Below are positions 58,232 through 64,000 of a DNA stretch of 64,000 nt, piece by piece. Source of the DNA: Caballeronia megalochromosomata (GTDB taxonomy: Bacteria; Pseudomonadota; Gammaproteobacteria; Burkholderiales; Burkholderiaceae). The DNA lies in NCBI GenBank assembly GCA_001580565.1, contig LRBF01000032.1, positions 1 through 64,000 on the forward strand, given 5' to 3'. The notes below the pieces were generated by a model. That model made no database searches. It was not told where the DNA came from and was given only the letters and a program-made list of their open reading frames with translations. Position 1 is the stretch's first letter, and every line of letters begins with the position of its first letter. The translations under genes were made by a program, and so were the position numbers.

Positions 58232-58401
58232 ACCAGGGGAAGCCCACCTGAACAACAAGCCGTATTCAGGAGCAAACCGCCACGAAGGAGGGTCATTGCA
58301 GTCCCACACGCGACGCCGACGACTGTCTCGTCAACGAAGTACCCCTGAGCCTACAGAAGTCGAACGGGCGCGGCGGGCTACTCTTAAGAGCCGGAACTGA
58401 T

Positions 58402-59016
58402 ATGTCGAGCAATGTCTTAGGTACTGAAGGCTACGCTGAATACGCCGCTCAAATGATTGAGCGCTGGGAAAGAATGCCATTCTCCGACCTTCATGGCGAC
58501 GTGGCACACTTCCTTCCAGAAGTGCCCTCGCTTATTCTCGACGTCGGAGCCGGCAGCGGAAGGGACGCGTCAGCGCTGGCCGAAATGGGCCACAGCATTG
58601 TTGCGGTTGAGCCCGTAGATGCGCTTCGCAATTTCGGGTCGACGCGCCATAGGTCGAGCCGAATCGAGTGGGTCGACGACAGTCTTCCGGACCTCAACGT
58701 TGTGCGCTCGATGAACCTCGCATTCGACGTGGCCATGCTGACCGCCGTCTGGATGCACATCGACGCGTCAGAGCGTGTGCGCGCAATGCGCCACCTGAGC
58801 TCACTTTTACTTCACGGAGGACATGTCCTGATGACGATACGGCACGGCCCGGTCCCCACCGGACGTCGAATGTTCGAGGTAGCTCACGAGGAAACCGTGC
58901 AGCTAGCTGCAGTTTGCGGCCTACGTTGTGTGCACAGCGACACGACCGGTTCCATTCAAGAGTCGAATCGAAACCAAGGTGTCACCTGGACGCGTCTCGC
59001 ATTCAGACGAAACTGA
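58402..59016 (+). CDS. Class I SAM-dependent methyltransferase
   Basis: The 204-aa protein has motif I LILDVGAGSGRDASALAE (residues 51-68), an acidic post-I residue in VAVEPVD and a motif IV-like AMLTAVWMHID. The rest of the fold is plausible. The substrate is unknown. A degraded partial copy lies at 45650. A ribosome-binding site before the ATG at 58402 is weak (GGAACTGAT). Confidence 0.85.
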   Translation: MSSNVLGTEGYAEYAAQMIERWERMPFSDLHGDVAHFLPEVPSLILDVGAGSGRDASALAEMGHSIVAVEPVDALRNFGSTRHRSSRIEWVDDSLPDLNVVRSMNLAFDVAMLTAVWMHIDASERVRAMRHLSSLLLHGGHVLMTIRHGPVPTGRRMFEVAHEETVQLAAVCGLRCVHSDTTGSIQESNRNQGVTWTRLAFRRN

Positions 59017-59100
59017 AGCCCGCTCCGGTACAGGAGCTCAACGAACAAACGCGAATTCGATGGCGGGTCACTGCTTGTCTTTCTGTCGTCAACTCACGAT

Positions 59101-59664
59101 TTATCGTGTTTCGCCCGTACGAATTCGAGCCGGATTACCTACCGCCGTCATCCCTGCCGGAACGTCGCGAGTAACGATGCTGCCGGCCCCAATCAAGGCG
59201 TCGTCACCGATGGTGACTCCCGGAAGAATGATGGCGCCTGCGCCTATCCAAACGTTCCGTCCAATCCGAATGGGACGACCGAATTCCAAGCCACCTGCTC
59301 GGACCGCTGGGTCGCGCGGATGGTCAGCGGTCAGAATTTGCACACCGGTAGCAATCTGCGTCATGTCGCCGATTTCCACTGCCACGACATCAAGAATTGT
59401 GCAGCCATAGTTCAGAAATACACCAGCCCCCAGCGTGATGTTGTAGCCGTAGTCACAGAAAAACGGCGGGCGGACCATCGAGTCCGCTCCGACATTGGCG
59501 AAGCGGTCTTTCAACAGCTGGTATCGCTCGGCAAGCGGCATGTCGATGTTTGCGTTGAACCGCTGCAACCACGCTCGGGCCTCAGCCTGGTCAGCCTGTA
59601 TCTCTGGAGAGCTGGCCGTGTACAACTCGCCTGCCAGCATCTTCTCTTTCTCTGTTCGGACCAT
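59101..59664 (-). CDS. Sugar O-acetyltransferase (maltose/galactoside acetyltransferase family)
   Basis: A 187-aa left-handed beta-helix acetyltransferase. It starts MVRTEKEKMLAGELYTA, a typical Maa/LacA start, has the Maa/LacA-like ITLGAGVFLNYGCTILD, catalytic His in TADHPRDP, and hexapeptide repeats such as IGRNVWIGAGAIILPGVTIG, GDDALIGAGSIVT. GCGAGGTACAT precedes the ATG at 59664. It transfers acetyl groups from acetyl-CoA to sugars. Its gene lies 150 bp downstream of sRNA copy 2. Confidence 0.9.
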   Translation of the reverse strand: MVRTEKEKMLAGELYTASSPEIQADQAEARAWLQRFNANIDMPLAERYQLLKDRFANVGADSMVRPPFFCDYGYNITLGAGVFLNYGCTILDVVAVEIGDMTQIATGVQILTADHPRDPAVRAGGLEFGRPIRIGRNVWIGAGAIILPGVTIGDDALIGAGSIVTRDVPAGMTAVGNPARIRTGETR

Positions 59665-59816
59665 ATGTACCTCGCATTCAAGGCTGTCCGTTGGCGACCG
59701 CGACGTCAGGTAGCATAACTCCAACGAGACGCTTCGAACCTGACGGCGAAATTGAAACCTGCGTGACGGAGTGAAGCGCAACGCTGACGTCAAAGTCAGG
59801 GCCTCGAAAAACGACA

Positions 59817-59881
59817 CCGAAAAAGAAAAAGCCTGCGTGACCGCAGGCTTGAGTCCAAGTCGGTTGAGACATGGAGGAGAC
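59817..59881 (-). ncRNA. Putative short sRNA, copy 2 (CTCCTCC 5' end)
   Basis: Same design as the gene at 17086-17148: identical -35 and -10, the same GTCTCCTCCATGTCTCAACC 5' segment, then a different hairpin (AAGCCTGCG with CGCAGGCTT, 59829-59850) and a T-rich tail. The two copies agree almost fully from the -10 to the middle of the RNA and differ in the terminator stem while keeping pairing. This pattern supports an RNA with a conserved 5' seed. It lies between H-NS and the acetyltransferase gene, on their strand. Confidence 0.72.
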
Positions 59882-59887
59882 GAACCC

Positions 59888-59915
59888 AGTATAAACCCTT
59901 ACCAAGGGTTTGCAA
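59888..59915 (-). promoter_or_regulatory. Sigma-70 promoter of sRNA copy 2 with palindromic spacer
   Basis: Minus strand: -35 TTGCAA (59915-59910), 16-bp spacer, -10 TATACT (59893-59888). The spacer forms the perfect 8-3-8 palindrome AAACCCTTACCAAGGGTTT on the plus strand (59893-59911), which may be a repressor site. In copy 1 only one half of it is kept. Confidence 0.75.
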
Positions 59916-59926
59916 GCGACGATTAC

Positions 59927-60274
59927 TCACCGTTCCCGAGCAAACAACGCCGCTTGAACTTTGGCTCGAGTGGCTGCCTGCGTATCGACCAGAAACTCGT
60001 TACGGTCCTTGCCAGCAAGCCAGCCGGGTGCGCGCCCCCGTCCGCTCCAAGTTGACCCGGTCACCGGGTCTCGATACTTAGCTGAATGCTCATCAGACAG
60101 AGAGTCCGCCTTGCGGCCCATCAGTTCGTTGATGGAGATGCCGTACTCGCGCATCTTTGCCACGATTTCATTCAACGCTTGGCGCGTCTCGCGCTCTTTT
60201 AATTCAGCCAATTGTTTGTCTAATGCTTCCTGCTGGGCACGAAGCTGTGCGATTTCAGAACTTTGATATGCCAT
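59927..60274 (-). CDS. H-NS family nucleoid-associated protein
   Basis: A 115-aa H-NS-like protein with an N-terminal coiled coil (EIAQLRAQQEALDKQLAELK) for oligomerisation and a C-terminal AT-rich DNA-binding motif TWSGRGRAPGWLAG (about residues 74-87). Such proteins silence foreign AT-rich DNA. Being coded inside a mobile island it may dampen the cargo or counter the host H-NS proteins. The gene ends just upstream of the promoter of sRNA copy 2. Confidence 0.9.
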   Translation of the reverse strand: MAYQSSEIAQLRAQQEALDKQLAELKERETRQALNEIVAKMREYGISINELMGRKADSLSDEHSAKYRDPVTGSTWSGRGRAPGWLAGKDRNEFLVDTQAATRAKVQAALFARER

Positions 60275-60574
60275 GGGTTCGGAGAACTGTCGGATTTCGA
60301 TTGAAACGAGACCAATTAGTGGGATTGGAGATTATAGACCGCCATGCTTCGTGGTCCCTTTAGGCGGTGTAAGGTTGCGTACCAAATCACATCAATACGC
60401 GAAACCTCTCGTTCAAACGGTCAGTTACGGTGTTTGCCAAGGACCAGGCTCACAGCCGCGACACTCGATGCCTGCGGCATATGCTGAAAGACAGGACAAA
60501 CAACCACGTGACGACAGCGGAAGCGGCCTCATCGTTTAAGAGCGTACGTCTCAGATTCAAATCTGCGTCGACGC
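60275..60574. other. Intergenic stretch between hypothetical gene and hns
   Basis: 300 bp that must hold the hns promoter. No convincing gene or RNA is seen. Confidence 0.4.
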
Positions 60575-60946
60575 TTATCGGAACTTTGATGCCCGCCGCC
60601 GGGGCTTCGATTCAACGCCTATGCGCGAATCACGCGAAAGAACGAGCGATGTGACACGGCGGGCGGCGTCCTCAAACGCCGGGTCGTTTTGCTTTACGCA
60701 AAGCCATTTCCCGAGGACCTGATGTGGCCGCAGTGCCGGAATTTCCCGTATTAAGGTTGCATGTCGTTCCTGGGATGTACATACCAGCAAACCGTTCCAA
60801 GGTTCATCCCGGTCAGCAACGACCAGGCATAGTAACCCATCGACATATGCCGCGTCACAGCCGAACATTTGCTTTCGGAAATACGTCTCGTCATCCTCGA
60901 GAGGTTCGAGAATCCAGAGCAACGAGCTTCTGACCTTGGACGGCAT
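60575..60946 (-). CDS. Hypothetical protein with weak TfoX-N-like pattern
   Basis: A 123-aa protein starting MPSKVRSSLLWILEPLEDDETYFRKQMFGCDAAY (start chosen here in two parts: M at 60946, FRKQMFG about 20 residues later). The pattern R-K-x-M-F-G, then Y-V-D-G-L-L-C-L, recalls the TfoX N-terminal domain, but the similarity is slight. The C-terminal tail is very basic. The start at 60946 has a modest ribosome-binding site (CTGAG). Its role is unknown. Confidence 0.6.
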   Translation of the reverse strand: MPSKVRSSLLWILEPLEDDETYFRKQMFGCDAAYVDGLLCLVVADRDEPWNGLLVCTSQERHATLIREIPALRPHQVLGKWLCVKQNDPAFEDAARRVTSLVLSRDSRIGVESKPRRRASKFR

Positions 60947-61465
60947 TGGATACTCAGCGCAAGAAGTTGCTGGTTCAGGCTCAACATCTCGTTGATATGT
61001 CGGAACAGTCCCGTTGACTCCCGTTCTCATGCCCCAACGCCAGGGGAGGCCGGGCGGCCGGTGCGTCATGCGCACCCCAGCTAATAGCCGCCACGACGCC
61101 GGTGCGCCCACGGCAACAAACACCCCCTTGTATCAAGCTTATACCGGGGAGGTAACCGGGGCAGCGTACGATGCTATGTATTTCGCCGCTGCCCTCGTCG
61201 ATTCCCTTAGAGACCTGCACACCCAAGTTTGACATTGGCCAGAATGGCGCTGACGCGGACATCCGTGTCGTGGTCGGACGGCACGGCTCAACACTCAATA
61301 CTAAACAGGTCCATGTGAGCCTTCAGCCGAGACGCGCTTAGCTCGTCCACGAGAAATTCGTCGCGCACTATTTTCCGCTATCCAGCGGGATGCACGTCGA
61401 AGCCCATCATGAACAAGCACAACGCCGCGCTCCCAGATTCTGTCACCGCGGCGAGACTCGCATTG
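60947..61465. other. Stretch with no recognised gene
   Basis: About 520 bp. Open frames on both strands are short or lack ribosome-binding sites and coding character. I see no gene, RNA or repeat. Confidence 0.4.
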
Positions 61466-61750
61466 TCAGTTCGAGGCCTTACGCGACATGCCCTTGTCGT
61501 CTGACGTCGTTTGTTGAAGGGACGTGGCTGATGCGTCGGTAGTTCGAGTTAAATCACCTGGAACCCGGTTCCATGGGCTCGAAACCGGCTCACTGTGAAA
61601 AGTCATCCCAGATGTCGCTGCGCCATGGGAGCCGCCGCTGCCGTTTCCTCCGTTCCCGTTGCCACCCGCGAGAACGGGCGATGGATGCAATACAAAAAGA
61701 AGAGAAGCCGACAAACAGCCCGCCCGGACATACTTCATAAACTTGACCAT
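61466..61750 (-). CDS. Small exported hypothetical protein with Gly-rich segment
   Basis: The 94-aa product starts MVKFMKYVRAGCLSASLLF, a signal peptide with cleavage after VLA near residue 28. A GGNGNGGNGSGG stretch follows, then a polar tail rich in Ser and Thr. GGGAGATTCGAA precedes the ATG at 61750. No family is recognised. The order of signal, Gly/Asn-rich run, and polar tail suggests a surface or periplasmic peptide. Confidence 0.6.
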   Translation of the reverse strand: MVKFMKYVRAGCLSASLLFVLHPSPVLAGGNGNGGNGSGGSHGAATSGMTFHSEPVSSPWNRVPGDLTRTTDASATSLQQTTSDDKGMSRKASN

Positions 61751-61985
61751 TTCGAATCTCCCGATGCACAGCATCACGTGTTGAACCACCCGCGTTCGAT
61801 TTGTCGGACAAACCGATTTGGCGAACGTGACCCGCTCATCAATTTGTGGGTCACTGTGTATGCAAATACGACGCAGGTCGGTTTCTGGATGCAGAGATTG
61901 AAATTGCGCGAATGACGGTGCGTTGAAGTTCTCGTAGCCGACCTCGCCGATACCCGATTGACGAGGAGACACGCCACGACCGACC

Positions 61986-62828
61986 TTAATTGCTCAATCG
62001 TCGATAGGCGTTCAAATGTCTAATTAGACCGCGGCGGTCGCCGCCCTTTTCTAACAGAATGGCGAGATTATGGTGGGCGTCGGCGTAGTCCGGATTTAGC
62101 GCCAGGCATTGCTCGTAGCTCGTCCTTGCCTCATCAAGTCGCCCCATCGTGTCGAGCGCCACGGCTCGATTAAAATGCAGCACTGCATCGTCTGGGAAAT
62201 GTTCTAGCGCTTCGTCGAACACGCGAAGCGCCTCGCCGCATTGATGTTCGTCCTCGCACAGCAAGGCGCCAAGGTCGACGTACGCAGCGTAAAAGGGCTC
62301 GGGAGACAGCTCGATGGCGCGCCTGTAGTTCCGCTCGGCAGCGCCCGGGTCCGCCGGAAGCAACTGTTCAGCCAATTCGTATCGTTCCTGTGCCTGCGCA
62401 GCTGCTGTGCTCTTGCGCCCAGGCGTCGCGTCAAAGAGCACGACGTCGCCTCCGACCTTGGCCACTTCGAAGTCGAGCAGCATCTGACCTGTTACCGCGT
62501 CCCACCGCGACGGTCCCGTCTTGACGATAATCGCGTCTCCCTCGACAGCGATGCGGATGCCAGACAACGGAAGCTCGTCAGGAAGGTCACGCTTGAGTCG
62601 GGCGAGCGCTTCTCGCAGCTTACGCGGCGTGGTCTTCGCGGTCCGCAACTGCAATGCCGTGCGCAAAAGGACGACATCCTGGAACGTGAAGCGCAAGGCG
62701 TTGCGCGGTCCTCGTGTAGGCGTCACGAAACCTAACCCGATGAGGCCATCGACGACGCCGCGCGACACGCCAAGCATCGATTGAAGTTTGGCGAGTGACA
62801 CGTAGTGCGATACGTCGCGCTTGCTCAC
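61986..62828 (-). CDS. MerR-like HTH and TPR domain protein
   Basis: The 280-aa protein has an N-terminal MerR-like helix-turn-helix (about 8-60: VSLAKLQSMLGVSRGVVDGLIGLG) and, after a middle domain, three to four TPR repeats (about 145-275, for example VLHFNRAVALDTMGRLDEARTSYEQCL). Its start overlaps the ku stop by 4 bp (ATGA), so the two are translated together. It may regulate ku or be a partner in end joining; the fused architecture itself is clear. Confidence 0.82.
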   Translation of the reverse strand: MSKRDVSHYVSLAKLQSMLGVSRGVVDGLIGLGFVTPTRGPRNALRFTFQDVVLLRTALQLRTAKTTPRKLREALARLKRDLPDELPLSGIRIAVEGDAIIVKTGPSRWDAVTGQMLLDFEVAKVGGDVVLFDATPGRKSTAAAQAQERYELAEQLLPADPGAAERNYRRAIELSPEPFYAAYVDLGALLCEDEHQCGEALRVFDEALEHFPDDAVLHFNRAVALDTMGRLDEARTSYEQCLALNPDYADAHHNLAILLEKGGDRRGLIRHLNAYRRLSN

Positions 62829-63742
62829 TTTCGGGCGCGCACCTTCGCCGGAGTTTCGACGGCAACCTTTGGCGCTCGAGCGGCGGGTTTGCGAGTTTTT
62901 GGAACGACCGGCTCCTCCGCAGCTTTCGACACGGTCTTCCGCTTGTCTGCCGGCTTCGCCTTCTCGCCGCTCTTCGCGAGACTAGCGCGCAGCGCTTCCA
63001 TCAGGTCAATCACTTCGCCAGTTGGCGCAGCTTCGCCAGCCTCGGGCGCAACGATTTGTTTGCCTTCAATTTTGCGGTCGATGGCCGCCAGGACGCGCTT
63101 TTTCTCTTCGTCTTCATACGCTGATGCGTCGTAGTTGTCCTCGGCACCCTGCTCGATGATTTGGACTGCAAGCTTCAGTTCCGATTCAGACACCGCGGCA
63201 TGTTCGATATCGAGGTCTCTAAGAGAGCGGACTTCGTCTGCAAACAGAAGCTGCTGGAAGACCATGCCGTCCGGGGTCGGACGAACTTGGACAATGCGAG
63301 TCTTTCCCTTGTACGCCCACTTCGCCAACGCGCAGCGGCCAGTTCGGGAAAGCGCCTCCTGTAGAAGGCTGTATGGCTTGCCACCGCGCTTGTCGGGAGC
63401 GATGAAGTACGCCTTGTCGTAGAAGAGTGGGTCGACGGACTTTTCAGGAACGAACGACACGATTTCTACAACGTGGCTCGCGCCTTCCTCCAGCGCCTTG
63501 AGTTCATCACCGGTGAAGACGACGTATCGGTCCTTCTCGAATTGGTACCCCTTCTGCATCGAGCTTCGCTCAACCACTTTGCCCGTGCTCTCGGAAACGT
63601 ATTGTTGCTTCACGCGCGAGCCGTCTGGCGCAAGCATGTTGAACCGCACTTCGGATGAGCTCTCCGTCGCTGAGTAGAGTCGGACCGGAATCGAGACCAG
63701 ACCGAAAGAAAGAGAGAGCGACGCAATCGAACGGGCGACCAT
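62825..63742 (-). CDS. ku: Bacterial Ku protein (non-homologous end joining)
   Basis: Ku binds DNA double-strand ends and recruits LigD. The 305-aa protein starts MVARSIASLSLSFGLVSIPVRLYSA and has the core Ku pattern RYVVFTGDELKALE, EIVSFVPEKSVDPLFYDKAYFIAPD and GKPYSLLQEAL. The C-terminal tail (about 245-305) is rich in Lys, Ala and Pro, a usual DNA-binding extension. No ligD gene is in the window. It is the first gene of a two-gene operon. Confidence 0.95.
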   Translation of the reverse strand: MVARSIASLSLSFGLVSIPVRLYSATESSSEVRFNMLAPDGSRVKQQYVSESTGKVVERSSMQKGYQFEKDRYVVFTGDELKALEEGASHVVEIVSFVPEKSVDPLFYDKAYFIAPDKRGGKPYSLLQEALSRTGRCALAKWAYKGKTRIVQVRPTPDGMVFQQLLFADEVRSLRDLDIEHAAVSESELKLAVQIIEQGAEDNYDASAYEDEEKKRVLAAIDRKIEGKQIVAPEAGEAAPTGEVIDLMEALRASLAKSGEKAKPADKRKTVSKAAEEPVVPKTRKPAARAPKVAVETPAKVRARK

Positions 63743-64000
63743 GGGCTTCTCCTAGACGGCGACATTATTCGCCTGACGTAACCACATGAGCGAATCGTCG
63801 ACCGCGACTTGCGGGCGGCGGGATGGTCAGAATAGCACTACACGTGCCGGGCCACGTCCGCGCACCGAGCCATGGGTTTTGGTTAACTTCACGTCAGTAT
63901 CGTAGACGGAATGGCGGCGACATACCCCAAAGCGCGGTCAGCCGCTCGACGCGTCGCTTTGGCGGCACGCGATTTGCAGTAATCAGCCCATCGAAACGAG
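63743..64000. other. Upstream region of ku, window end
   Basis: About 260 bp that should include the ku promoter. I see no gene and no comM 3' sequence here. Confidence 0.4.

Overview
The window looks like a chromosomal segment of a Burkholderiales bacterium of the Burkholderia/Paraburkholderia/Caballeronia type. The evidence is the GC-rich coding, the order EIIA-ptsH-ptsI, gshA-gshB with the Acidithiobacillus-type GshA, glnK-amtB divergent from ubiK-comM, gram-negative porins of the beta-proteobacterial family, and an H-NS protein with the GRGRxP motif.

Layout. 1-655 is a large imperfect inverted repeat. 655-9900 is core chromosome: PTS phosphorelay proteins (ptsI, ptsH, an EIIA-Man-type protein), glutathione synthesis (gshA, gshB), ammonium transport and sensing (amtB, glnK, with a sigma-54 promoter and a perfect NtrC site), ubiK, and the 5' part of comM. 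comM is cut off just after its Walker B motif, where a genomic island begins. 9900-16601 is the island's integration module: four overlapping minus-strand genes coding for three different large tyrosine recombinases and one small helical protein. The composition resembles the three-integrase GInt type of island. No 3' half of comM lies in the window, so the island probably runs beyond the right edge.

The cargo is mostly catabolic. 17.8-28.3 kb: MFS transporter, CapA-like phosphatase, MmgE/PrpD protein, porin, P450, MarR regulator, PanE-like reductase, solute-binding lipoprotein and a second porin. The substrate is unknown. 28.6-38.8 kb: a full aromatic meta-cleavage operon (extradiol dioxygenase MhpB, HpaB/HpaC-like hydroxylase, MhpD, MhpF, MhpE, MFS transporter, TfdB-like FAD hydroxylase, MhpC) with a divergent LysR regulator. 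40.2-45.5 kb: porin, cupin, two paralogous alcohol-dehydrogenase-like proteins and an IclR regulator. 46.1-48.4 kb: SDR dehydrogenase and xylulokinase, suggesting pentitol use. 48.8-58.2 kb: a complete mandelate operon (racemase, FMN dehydrogenase, benzoylformate decarboxylase, AAHS-type transporter, benzaldehyde dehydrogenase, exported amidase) with a divergent LysR regulator and a perfect palindromic LysR box. 58.4-63.7 kb: methyltransferase, acetyltransferase, H-NS, small exported protein, and an operon of Ku and a MerR/TPR protein.

The most interesting items are (1) the recombinase module in comM, (2) two copies, 43 kb apart, of a very short putative sRNA gene with the same promoter, a CTCCTCC anti-Shine-Dalgarno-like 5' end and an intrinsic terminator, (3) catalytic-site oddities in the P450 and the paired dehydrogenases, and (4) a frameshifted methyltransferase fragment that, with its intact paralogue, brackets the pentitol/mandelate block. 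All functional assignments rest on motifs read by eye; no database search was run.
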